DNA from: Viridothelium virens
Lineage: Eukaryota > Ascomycota > Dothideomycetes > Trypetheliales > Trypetheliaceae
Reading direction: 5' to 3'
Assembly (NCBI GenBank): GCA_010094025.1
Contig: ML991799.1
Location: 124,001 to 188,000, forward strand
DNA length: 64,000 bases
The notes beneath the pieces were generated by a model. It made no database searches and was not told where the DNA came from. It saw only the letters and a list, made by a program, of their open reading frames with translations. This document shows, in pieces, positions 1-10,474 of this stretch. Made by a program: the position numbers and the translations under genes. The number at the start of each line of letters is the position of its first letter. Position 1 is the stretch's first letter.

Positions 1-839
1 GTCCGCATCGGTACCACCCGAGACCAAAAAAAAAAAAAAAACTCTCTCCGTCTCCGAAGATACAGAGAGACCCGTCGTTTCGAAAACGTATGAAAATAAA
101 AGGTCAAGTTTCAAAGTATCTGGCGCTAAGGAGGAAGAGATCTGCAAAATATATGTCTCAAGGAGCACTTGACGTGGATTCTTCTTGGCTTAGGGCACAA
201 GGCGTGCTAGTGAGCAGGACGGAGATACCCGGCAATGGAAAAAGTAGATGTACCTCCCACAACGTACCGCACGTCCAAGTTTCGGCACACCAAGAAACGG
301 TGTTGAAATCAGGGTCAGTCCAAGGATAGCGTACGGTAGAAGTCGGGAATCGACAGGGCTCCCCTGCCGTTTGACGTTAGGCTCATTCACGCCGATTCTT
401 TGCTGCAACAAATACGCTCGCGGACAGCCAGAGATGCAAAGAAGATCCAGGGCATTTCCATCAGGATTCGAGATCGGCTAGCTTGATTGAACGGGCCATG
501 CCATTTTCCTTCTTCTTAACCCAGGTCCTCGGAATTGAAAGGTGAGGCGAACTCCACTCAACCCGCCTGTTCGCCTAACCTTCATGACGGCCCAACGCAC
601 CCTTGGTAGCATGACGACCCAACCTGCCCTGAAAAAAGGTACTTTCCATAAGGGTCCCGGCTGCTTGAGAGCTAAGTGGATTGATGGTAGATAGGATACA
701 TAGACATCCAGCCATTGGCATCGCTTGCCTTGGATGGCACCCAATGCAATCCTTTATACTTTTAGCCCTGCTTGTCCCGTCAGACGTGTTAGGATTCCTC
801 TGAATCTTGCTCAGACTTGATTGAATGACCACGATATAA
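1..839. other. No gene recognised; poly-A tract near the left edge
   Basis: Both strands have only short overlapping open frames with no recognisable motif. An uninterrupted run of about 17 A lies near position 27-43. The right end is presumably the promoter and 5' UTR of the small gene that starts at 840. Confidence 0.5.
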
Positions 840-1269
840 ATGGCGCCAGAACCGCAAAGCTATTTCGTGCCCGGCTATGGCATTTCCCGATACGTTATCC
901 AGAGCCAGATCCGTTACTACTGCGGACCAGGAGCCTTCGCAAGGCCGTATACATTACAAGTGAGTCTTCGAAGATTTAGAGAACAAAGTCTCAGTGATGA
1001 TCTCGGGCTCATGTTGACAACAGGGTCGTGATGGATTTCTCGTTACCACATCGGGCCCACCATTGACAAAGGTCTCTTTCAACCGCAGCAAGCAGTCCCA
1101 TAGAAGGCGCAAACTAACACAGCACTAGGAGCAACTCGAAGATATCAGGGAAGCATCAAGAGCATACGAAGAACAATTAGCAGCTCGAGCGAACGAAGCC
1201 GCCGAAAATCCTAATCAGCCAATCGTAGTGGAGCATAGCCAACGAGACCGTAGGAGGACCAGTGGGTGA
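840..1269 (+). CDS. Small conserved fungal protein, three exons, function unknown
   Basis: Three exons join in phase: 840-959, 1024-1071 and 1129-1269, giving 102 residues. Introns start GTGAGT and GTCTCT; the second has a CTAAC branch site. The N-terminal exon is rich in Tyr, Pro and Gly (begins MAPEPQSYFVPGYGISRYVI), the second codes for GRDGFLVTTSGPPLTK, and the third is a charged helix followed by a basic tail ending RRRTSG. There is no signal peptide or membrane segment. I do not recognise a domain; the spread of plausible coding sequence over three phase-compatible exons is what supports it as a gene. The middle exon is only 48 bp, so automated annotation could miss it. Confidence 0.7.
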
Positions 1270-2052
1270 TTGGACGCTTTTCGGTTCTCGTTCTGCTTTG
1301 AGGCATTTTTCTGGACTCTTTCCTGGCAGTACCTTGCACGAAATCGATTGTGCAGTCTAACTGCAGTTCTAGAAAATAAGGGTGCTTGGATATATGTGGC
1401 GTTTAGGAGATGAGGACTTCCACTTTTCTATGTGGCGTTTGGAGAAATCAGGCGGCTTACTCTAGCATTCTTCAGCACTGTTCATATGTGGCTCAATCCA
1501 TCTTTGAGTCTCCTTCAAGACCAATTTTGCAGTCGCTGTGTTCGGCGTTTCAGATCTTCAGGGATTGTTTGGAGTAGGAGAAAAAGCGGCGCAGGCAGCG
1601 GGAGCGAGATCTGTTCATCTTTTTAAGCATTTTACCGATGTACCTTTGTACCTTTCCTCTTGCAGAGCCGCAAACTTTCACGAATGGAGCAAAATCTCTC
1701 TTCAGCCTGGCATTGTGAAGCTGAGGTTTTCCAAGTCGCCTCATCGCGAACTTTGCCGCAAGATCCACGTGGACTATCCGTTCTGGATTCTAATCTTGGC
1801 CGCGCTGGAGAAGTAGGTGGACCTCTGTGCTCGTGTCGTGTCTCTATGGTTGTGCATTAGCACGTCCCTCTTTTCACAAGAAAGAGCGCTCTGAGACGCT
1901 TCGGAGGTCTGAACTCCTGCTTATCGGAACCAGGAAACTTTCGCGAGTATTAGTATCGGTGCATTACTAGCAACCTCTCGGGGAGTGGAAGAGTACCTAT
2001 CCAGTCAAACGCCGCCATAACCATCGTAGGACGCGCTTCAGTGTAGCACTTT
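1270..2052. other. Intergenic, no gene recognised
   Basis: Only short open frames in conflicting phases. The 10-mer tatgtggcgt occurs twice within about 40 bp (near 1394 and 1430), but I see no larger repeat structure. It contains the 3' region of the small gene to the left and the promoter of the acetyltransferase gene to the right. Confidence 0.5.
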
Positions 2053-2843
2053 ATGCCCTTTCGTGTCCTCCCAGTAGAAAAGGATGACTGGCCTCAACTT
2101 GTCTCAATTTCCCACCGAGCCTGGGGTAATGAGCCAATCTGGAATTTTCTATATCCTGCCTTAGACACTCCCGAGGGTACAGCTCAGGCGATATCTCGGC
2201 TTTCTCAATCCTTCGATAAAAACCCCGAGATACAATGGATCAAGGTCGTCGAGCAAAATTCCGACACGATAGTGGGTGCGGCTTGTTGGCATTTCTACAC
2301 TGAGGATCCATACACGCGAGACGGGCCTGGTACAGGAGTGAATCGAAGCGCAAAGGTGGATTGGCTTGGCGGAGAAGACAATCCGACCAGACAGTTCTTC
2401 GAATTCTTCTACAATGAGAAGAGAGATCGGCGTGAAGAATTTGCGGAGTTGCGTCGGGCCCATTCTTGTAAGCCGAAATCGAAGAATAAGACCTATTAAT
2501 TTAATTCTTCAGCTGACTAATGCGGCGAAAAGACCTACAGGTTCTCTACGTTGATCCAACGTATCGCAGGAAGGGTGTCGCTTCCACCGCTTTACGATGG
2601 GGACTCTCGCGCACCGATGAAATGGGCACTCCATGTTACCTAGAGGCAACCAGATCAGCCTACAGCGCGGGTATCTATCAGAGTCACGGATACTACGATA
2701 TCACAAGCATGGAATTCAGGGACGAACGACCAATAGAGAGGCGGTCTGAGATTCCATACACTTGGCACACATGTATGGTCCGACCAGCGAAAGGAGAGTC
2801 GCCTCCACAGCGGATACCAGATCAAGTTCATGTATTCCCTTAG
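2053..2843 (+). CDS. GNAT-family N-acetyltransferase
   Basis: The first exon (2053 to 2467) codes for a GNAT-like N-terminal half, including a WIKVVE...DTIVGAACW strand pair and the segment FFNEKRDRR-like FFYNEKRDRREEFAEL. The second exon carries the acetyl-CoA-binding motif: VLYVDPTYRRKGVASTAL (R-x-x-G-x-A). The family transfers acetyl from acetyl-CoA to an amine; the substrate cannot be read from the sequence. The donor is GTAAGC at 2468 and a branch-like CTGACTAAT lies at 2513. Phase is kept if the acceptor is the AG at 2531-2532, which is not a typical YAG site. The more natural CTACAG at 2540 breaks the frame, so the exact junction is uncertain. Length is about 240 residues, normal for fungal GNAT proteins of this type. 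Confidence 0.75.
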
Positions 2844-2929
2844 ACATTATCTAGGGATTTTGTAGTTCGAGTAAGACATTGAAGACCTCCCCACACCGAA
2901 CGGCTCAAAAGAGTTACAGCAGCAATGCG

Positions 2930-3846
2930 TCAGTCATCCCCGGTCAGATCAATCACTACCTTCTGGTTCTGCTTCGTCAGCGAATCCTCCATTGGCGATA
3001 TCTCTGTCAAATCGACCACCATTTCCTCACTGGAGTCCTCAACCACGCCAGTTTCCCTCCACCCTTGGCCACCCTCCACAAGCCTCCCTATTTGCGTCCC
3101 AGCTTCCATCCTGATCTTCCACATAGCCCGGCAAAGCTCATAGTAAAAGAGCGTGCCGCCTTTTGCCAGTTTCGCGTTCATCCCCTTCTCCAGCTCAAGC
3201 TTCAGAAACCTGCGCTTTGCGTACCGCTTGATCTCGTCGACAAGTAAGTTGTGGGAGAGGCGAGGGAAGAAGCTCTTAAGCTGCTCTTTCTCCTTCAACA
3301 AATAACGGCGGTTGGCTCTCTTGAGCGAGCGATGCAGCACGTCGTTGACTAACGTGTTCTAGTTGTTGCGTAGAGCCGCAGTGTTGATGGGGCCAAACGT
3401 ACTCCAGAGAACAAACCCACCACCACATTCCAAAGGTGGATTATTTGCTAGTTCTTTGGCTGTTGCCTCGTCTGCCACCTCTTTAATGTCCCAGGTGACA
3501 CTGTTAAGAACTACAAGACGCATCTTGCTCGTGTCGCCAGCATTATCGCCATTCGTGATGCTGCTTTCCAGAGGAGGCCAAGTACGCTTTGGCGCGTCGG
3601 GACAGGCTGAGATGCAACGGTCGCGGTTCAGAATATTTGGGACATCGATCGCCGACTCGGAAAAAAAAGTAGAGTGCGAGCTTAGCGCGAAGAAGTAAGA
3701 TGTCCGGTCCTGGGGATATTTTCGGTGGGTCTAGAGGTCTGGGACAGAAGCAGCTGGTTGGGGAGCATAGTCGCGAATGTATGGGGAAGTACCGATTGTG
3801 GAACAATTTTTCCAAGCTGCTGATCATATGGCGAAAGGTAGAACAT
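2930..3846 (-). CDS. Conserved-looking protein with C-terminal SUMO-interacting-motif-like sequences
   Basis: Three exons on the minus strand join in phase: 3846-3793, 3709-3403 and 3348-2930, 259 residues. An apparent in-frame TAG near 3360 falls inside the second intron, a 54-bp intron with a strong GTACGT donor (3402) and a TTAG acceptor. The middle exon contains CPDAPKRTWPPLESS; the last exon has a basic helical region (LKRANRRYLLKEKEQLKSF, EIKRYAKRRFLKLELEK) and then an acidic tail with two hydrophobic-acidic motifs, MVVDLTE and KVVIDLTGDD at the very end. Such V-I-D-L-T runs next to acidic residues match the SUMO-interacting motif, though I infer binding only from this resemblance. Overall family unknown. 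The first exon and its intron (GTACTT donor) are the least certain part. Confidence 0.55.
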
Positions 3847-3984
3847 GTGGATCAGTGCTTGTTACCGAATGCGATCTCCATGGAGACAGATGGTGAATGG
3901 TAACAAACGCGTTAACGCGTCTCACTGCTCGTGGAGCACACAAGATTGCCCGCTTGAAAGCTGCTGTGATTCTGAGCTCAACAC

Positions 3985-6091
3985 TCATTTTGCCAGGAAG
4001 CCTTGGAAGGCCTTTTGATCGATCACGACATTCCCAACCGCTCTCAGTTTCTTCCTTCCTTCCTTCTGCTTTTCAAGTAGTTTCCGACGTCTACTAGCGT
4101 CGGCTGCATGCAATTTCTGCAGCACGTCCTTTCGAAAAGGTTTGATGGTTTCGCGCGCGACAATCCGGCGGCCAGCGGCAGCTTGGATGACTACTTCGAA
4201 CATTTGGCGGTCAACATGTTCCTTGAATTTCGAAACCCAGGCTCGACCCATGCGCTCTACTTCTGAATCGTATGAACGTGGTCAATATTTATTCTGATTT
4301 GAGGCCAATATGCCAGGGACTGTGTGAAAGAAACTTACGACTGTTGTGGACAACGCGAGCTACTGCGTCTACGGGCTCTTTGTTCACTAGCAATTGCAAT
4401 TTGACAACGTTTGAACGTCGCCAACCTGCGTCTTCGTAGTCCAATGAAGCATATCCTTTTGTAGCCCCTTTCAATTTGCCAAAGAAATCGTCAACGAGCT
4501 GTGCAAGCGGTAGGTCGTATTTAAGGATAACCTGCGTAGACGTAAAGAAGGAAAGCTCTTTCTGTTCGCCCCGGTTTGCCTCGCATAGGACAATGACTTG
4601 CCCTAAATACTCTTCCGGCAAAGTTACGGTTGCAGTGACGTAGGGCTCTTGCAACTCTGCAACTCGGAAATGCTGTATATCAGTATCTGGGAATAGATTG
4701 GGATTTTCGACGATAGCCTCTGTTCCATCTCTATAGATAACCTTGAAGGGGACAGAGGGTGGCGTGATGATGATACTCGCTCCATGTTCCTGGCGTAGGC
4801 GATCTTCGAAGACAGAACAGTGCAAAGTGCCTAAGAAGCCCAATCTCCATCCGGCTCCCAGAGCCTCAGAAGACTCTTTCTGCACAGTGACGCTGCGATC
4901 ATTCAACATGACCTGATTGATGCTGTCTTCAAGATGCTGGTAGTCGCTTTGGTCGACCGGAAAAGCTGCAACGAAGACCATAGATTTGGGTTCTTCAAAT
5001 CCTGGTAGGAGCTCAACCTTTCTTTCGGATCCGATAGTCGTGTATGTGTCTCCGACTTTCGCTTCTTGGATCCTCTTCATACCCGGATTGAAGATAATGT
5101 AACCGACCTGGCCAGCCCGCAGAACCGATTGAGGAGTCTGATCAGGATACATGATGCCAACCTCACCAACCGTATATTTCAGCCCGGTCACCAGGGAGAC
5201 GACTTGATCTCCAGCTCTGACCTGGCCATCAAATATTCTCACCAATAAAATGACCCCTTTGTAGTTCGAGTACCATGAATCCACCAGAAGTAATCTCAGT
5301 GGTCTGGCGCTGTCGCCTTCAGGAGCAGGTACTTGCTCAATGACAGCCGGCAAGATATTCTCGACATTCAGTCCCGTCTTTGCGCTCACCAGCACTGCAT
5401 TGTCCGAATCCAACTCGAAAGTCGTCTGCATCTGCTCGAGGGCTCGATCCGGATCTGCAGAGGGCAGGTCCACTTTATTGACAATCGGCACCAGCTTCAG
5501 TCCCTGGGAGAATGCTAGGTAGAAGTTTGCCACGGTTTGCGCTTGCACCCCTTGACTCGCGTCCACGAGTAATAACGCGCCGCCACAGCTGGCATAGCTT
5601 CTTGATACCTCAGCTCGGAAGTCTACGTGTCCAGGAGTGTCCACAAGATGTAGAAGATAATCATCGCCTCTGTATTTGTATATCATGCTACACGTCTGCG
5701 CCTTCACCGTGATGCCTCTCTCGCGCTCGACGTCAAGCTTGTCAAGAATTTGAGCCTTTGGGCCACCAGGCTCGATAGTCCCGGTGAGCTCCAGTAGCCG
5801 ATCCGATAGCGTAGACTTGCCATGGTCGACGTGTGCAACGATACAGAAATTACGGAAGCGAGAGATGGGAATGGCTGCGATTCGTTTTTCGAGGTCGGTG
5901 GGTGGTTGACTAGGTGGAGCGCGAGAACAATGACTGGAATGGAAGGGTCGCGAGATCGGACTAATTTTTCTCGTACAAGAGTGGAATGATTGTAGCTTCG
6001 AAGGCCTCCAGAAATCAAAGAGCGTGCGCGTTACCAGACAGCACTGTCGCATGAGTGCGATTGAATTTTGAGGTTTGAAGACTGGAGCCAA
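3985..6091 (-). CDS. GUF1: Mitochondrial elongation factor 4 / LepA-type GTPase GUF1
   Basis: Two exons, 6091-4339 and 4262-3985, separated by a 76-bp intron (GTAAGT...TTCAG), give 676 residues, the normal size for GUF1. The N-terminus is basic and Ser/Arg-rich with no acidic residues for about 60 positions, as in a mitochondrial presequence. GTPase motifs follow: AHVDHGKST (G1), the effector segment [12 protein letters not shown] (G2), DTPGH (G3), NKVD (G4) and SAKTG (G5). Further on are the elongation-factor domains and the LepA-specific C-terminal domain with [13 protein letters not shown] and [29 protein letters not shown]. Known role of the family: ribosome-dependent GTPase that promotes mitochondrial translation under stress. 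It is divergent from MAD2 across a 163-bp gap. Confidence 0.97.
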
Positions 6092-6254
6092 GTTATGCGC
6101 GAGAAGAGCGGCTAGCCAATCGGAGGCCGCCTTGACCGAAGCTCACCCTGCCAACGTAAGTGTAAACGAACTTGGTCCTCGGCCGCGAACTGCAGCAACT
6201 TTCCTTTGGTTGCTGCGAACTGAGTAATATATCCATTCAAACCTGATGCCTACA
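6092..6254. promoter_or_regulatory. Short divergent promoter between GUF1 and MAD2
   Basis: Only 163 bp separate the start codons of GUF1 (minus, 6091) and MAD2 (plus, 6255), so this stretch must hold both core promoters and 5' UTRs unless transcription starts inside the neighbouring gene. I see no clear TATA box. Confidence 0.55.
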
Positions 6255-7256
6255 ATGTCCGGAGACAAAGAGAAAGACAAGGCGAAGATCCACAAGCTAT
6301 CTCTGAAAGGTCTGTCGCACCCATACCTCAACCCCGAATTGGCGGACTCTAACAGAGACCAGGCTCTTCGAAAACCGTTGCAGAGTTCTTCGAATACTCC
6401 ATAAACACCATATTGTATGATAAGATGAACAGAATTAGCATTTGTGTTGGTACAGCATAGGACTGACTTTAGCTCAGGTTTCAACGGGGAGTTTATCCAG
6501 CGGAGGATTTCACAGCGTAAGTGCAACATAGCGCCACTATCTATAAGAAAGCGCTAATGCTTGAACAGCGTGAAGAAGTATGGCCTCAACATGCTCGGTA
6601 CGAATGATTTACACTACTATCATGAATATCCAATAACAATATCTCAGTCTCCTCCGAAGACCAAGTCAAAGCCTACATCAAGAAGATCATGTCCCAGCTC
6701 AACAAATGGATGATCGGCGGCAAAGTCTCAAAACTTGTCGTCGTCATCACAAGCAAAGATACCGGGGAGCACATCGAGCGCTGGCAGTTTGACGTTCACC
6801 TGCTCGGCAACAGCAAATCCAGCAGCAAGCGCAAATCCGCAGAAAAGAGCGGCACTGGCGACAAGGAGAACACCGTGCCCGACAACGACGAGACGGCGCC
6901 ACCGACAGCAGCAGCAACGGTAACATCAGACAAGACTGAGAAGGAGATTCACGACGAGATCCAGAGCATCTTCCGGCAGATCACGGCGTCGGTCACGTTC
7001 CTGCCGATGCTGGATGGGAACTGCACCTTCAACGTGTTGGTATATGCCGATGCGGACTCGGAGGTGCCGATGGAGTGGGGGGATAGCGATGCGAAGGAGA
7101 TTAAGAATGGGGAGAAGGTGCAGTTACGGAGCTTTAGTACGAGCAATCATCGGGTCGATACGCTGGTGAGCTACAAGTACGTCTCGACCGATTCAGAATT
7201 TCTATGTTCGAGAAATACTAGGACGCTGACTTGATTTCTTCAGACTGGTAGATTGA
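6255..7256 (+). CDS. MAD2: Spindle assembly checkpoint protein Mad2 (HORMA domain)
   Basis: Six exons join in phase: 6255-6309, 6363-6414, 6478-6516, 6569-6597, 6648-7176 and 7244-7256, 238 residues. Clear Mad2 signatures: KTVAEFFEYSINTIL, QRGVYPAEDF, KYGLNML, KKIMSQLNKWM, LVVVITSKDTGEHIERWQFDV, and the C-terminus VDTLVSYKLVD, part of the mobile safety belt. The last exon is only 13 nt and supplies the final LVD. Mad2 binds Cdc20 and Mad1 at unattached kinetochores to inhibit the APC/C. Residues about 113-156 form a Ser/Lys-rich then acidic, Ala/Thr/Pro-rich insertion between HORMA strands, which accounts for the extra length over yeast and human Mad2 (about 196-205 residues). Confidence 0.97.
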
Positions 7257-7748
7257 AGCCCGCCAACTGGGAAGTAAGGTGCTGTTCTCTATTCGGCGTT
7301 CGTGTTCGTATTTATGACAGGCTTGCGGGCCTAGAAGGTTTCGCGAAGGAATTTGAAGGCGTATTCTACATCTTCGTCTTTTTCTCATACCTTGTGAATG
7401 TTTTAGTTCAACTCTAGAATCACATAGCGCAAAGTGAAGATGATCTGTTCAAAAAGTATTAAACATTGTGTCTATCTCTAATGAGTGACATGAAGACCGT
7501 TAGACTTCTATTGTGGCCCACGACAATCCAGGGGTATGGGAGGACTGTTTTAACGCCGGCGCTCTATCCATCTGACTTGCGTAAACACATGAGCAGTCAA
7601 TTCACCCTGACTGACCGACCCGGTATGACCCGATAACGATGAGATCTATTATCCTGATGACCTTGATAAACCTGAAAATAGTGAAACAGAAAGAAAAACC
7701 AGCTTGTGTTATTGACAGGCAAAGACCCACGTCCCCCTTTCCCTTCGC
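7257..7748. other. Convergent 3' region between MAD2 and the glycosyltransferase gene
   Basis: 492 bp between two converging genes. No open frame with recognisable features; presumably the two 3' UTRs. Confidence 0.6.
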
Positions 7749-10474
7749 CTACCATGTGAACAACATGAGATTGGGATTCAACACTATGGGAAGCAGGAAA
7801 TGGGAGGCGATGATCGTGCTCAGAGGATAGATTGCGACCAACAGGTCGATTCTCCATAGCACAGGAACAAAGTGCGAAAGGACGATCATCATCGCCGAGC
7901 CGATGAAGCAGGCGATGAAAGTTCCCCGGAAGTTCTTGATAACCTTCGGCACTTCCTTGAAGAAGCTTGAGTTCTCGACTTCCTTGGCTGTGGCGCCCCA
8001 GCTCATGTCGATGCTGAACATGTGCGAGAGAATGGCTTGTGAAACGTGGAGAGAGATACCGCCGAGGAAGATGGTAAGTAGAGGGATCCACTTGAAGTTT
8101 TCTACAATGGCGTATAGGAGAGTGCGCTCCTCGATACGGTACCGGAGGACAGCGAGAGCAACGTTGCCGAGAGCAGTGAAGACAATGATGATGGCGAAGT
8201 AAACCTTGAAGCTATCGAGATAGTAGTGATCGTAGAAACCGTTCATCCAGCCAACGAGGAAGTAGTTGAGGGTGGTCAAGAGCCAAGCAGAACCAATGGC
8301 GTAGTAGGTACCGACGTATGACATGATGGTAAGCTTGGAAGGGAGAGGCATGTTGGAGGATATGAAGTTGCGGAAAAGAGGCGTAAAAGGTCCGTGGAAT
8401 ATCCAATCTTTGAGTGGCCAGAAGATGAGCTCATTGCAACCATATGCATACTTCTCCCAACGAGCAAGCTCATCGTAGACGGTAAGAGAGACACCTTCCT
8501 TGAATCCTTGACCAGCGTAGGCACCGAGACGGACAACGTATCCAGTAGTCTGCAGACGGAGAGCCATATCAAAATCTTCCGACACAGTAGATTCCGACCA
8601 GTATTTCTCACGATTGTCTTCCTTGTCATCATAGCCAATAGACTGCACGGCAGCCCAGCGTAGAAAAGCGTTGTGACCAACGAATGGAGCAACATCACCG
8701 TTAGCGACAGCATAGCGGATCTGAGTGTAGACAAGGTCCGTAAAGAATGTGATACCCTTCTCAAAGAAGCTCTCGGTAACGTTCATGACACCAGAGGAAA
8801 ACTGGATGATGGCGACCTGGGGCGATTGCTCCATCTCACTGACAGCGTCCAAGAAGCAGTCGGTGGGAACACGAGTATCAGAGTCAATGAGCAAGATATA
8901 TTCACCAATTCGGATGTTGCCATCCGCCCAAGTGCGACCTTCATCTTCAGAGACGACTTCAGCGAGGGCGTTGCGGTAGGCCTCAGCTTCGTTCTCATTG
9001 TTCCAGTTATCAGGGCGTTCAATGGCGTTAAGTTTGTCTTCGACACGGTTGCTGACCCAGAGCGCGTAGTTCATGTTGGAGGCCTTCTTGAATTTACCGC
9101 GACGGAGGAATTGTCGCTCGCCCTCAGCAGGCTTGGGATTGTGTTTCGGACGTGCGACCCAGCCAATGTTGTGCTCATCGTAGAAGTCCATTCTCTGGCG
9201 AGCCTCATCTTCTGAAATGAGTTGCATACCATCGTCATTAACGAAGATGTTGGCAGTTCCGCCCTGCATTTCGTAAGTGGAGATGGCGCCCTTGATCGAA
9301 CGAATCGTGGGCTCAATGACAGCAGCTAGACCTTCCTTGTAGACCGGCATTTGAATGGTAAGATGTGGCAAGGTACCGTCATCAGACTGGAGACGCTTGG
9401 GTGCTTTTCCGGAATAGAATTTGCTGTTTTCGTTCATTTGCTTGACGGGGCCGATGAGTTGTGCCACATTACCAACGAGTGCTTGGAAAAAGAAGAAGGC
9501 CAGCCAAATCTGGACCGGGCAGACGATTATTAAGGCGATGCGAATGAAGGTCTTGTCCACGAACGTTTCAACAGCAAGCTGTCTGAAACCAGAACCCATA
9601 GCAGTAGCGACGAGGAAAAGCGTGAAGCCTGTCAAGAGAGGTTGCCAGAGGACAACTCTTCGTTTTTCGGGGGAGTAGCCCTGCTCTGAATCTTCTTCGC
9701 CAACTTCATTGATCATCACACTTGGCGGCTTCGTTCCAACCTTCTCATCTTCCTCGTTGGCCCATATCATATCCATTAGTTGCTGCTCAATGTTCTTCGT
9801 GCGCTCTAGGATATGTCTTGGCTCATCATCCCAGACGACCAGCACGCCGCGGTCGGCAATAAAGGCAGCGAACTGATGCTTCTGGCATCGGGGCAGCCAG
9901 CTGATGTCAGGCAGTACCTGCAGACGGAGACCCTCGCGGAGAGGTACATAAGACTGAGTATTATGGTGGAGGAACAATTTGATAACCCGAGTGCTGACAG
10001 TCAAAGCACACTAATTCGAATCAGAGATGCAATGATGGGATAGACTTTGGAGGTTGGCCAACTTACCCTGACATTGAGGGCGCTGATGGCATCGAAAAAC
10101 CCGCCTTCGACTTGAGTGAGTTCCGAGGGACATGCGGTATATTGACCACGACCTTTCTTCAAGACAACACCTTCATCATCGGCGCCAGAAGTCCAAAGCC
10201 GTTCCAACTGCTGTTGGTACAAGTGTGCGACCACGACGTTGCATCGGATGTCAGTCATCTCTTCAGAAGGATACATCGAAGCGGGCCTTGAACCTGGCTG
10301 AGATCCATAAGGACTCATTCCTGGTGTTTGGCCTGGTGAGAATGGAAACTTGGGCGTCGAAACGCCCGGCGTGGGTACTTCGGTGACTTGGCCTTTCTCT
10401 GCATCCTGGCCTTTCTTCTGCTTCTTGCTCTTCTCCCCTTTGCTCGGAGCAAAGTACGACTTGATGAAACTCAT
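7749..10474 (-). CDS. Family 2 glycosyltransferase, fungal ZtGT2 type
   Basis: Two exons, 10474-10067 and 10010-7749, with a 56-bp intron (GTAAGT...TTAG), give 889 residues. The first about 60 residues are a Lys-rich then Pro/Ser/Gly-rich tail. Two membrane segments follow near residues 255-315. The cytosolic GT-A domain has D-containing NDDGMQL (about 394), the DxD motif LIDSDTRVP (about 512-514), the catalytic SEDFD (about 614) and an RWEK motif (about 653) in the place of the QxxRW motif of processive family-2 enzymes. At least five further membrane segments end the protein. This arrangement matches the fungal glycosyltransferase known in Zymoseptoria tritici as ZtGT2, needed for hyphal growth on solid surfaces; the product polysaccharide is not established. 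The motifs make a chitin- or hyaluronan-synthase-like processive enzyme plausible, but that is inference. Confidence 0.93.
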
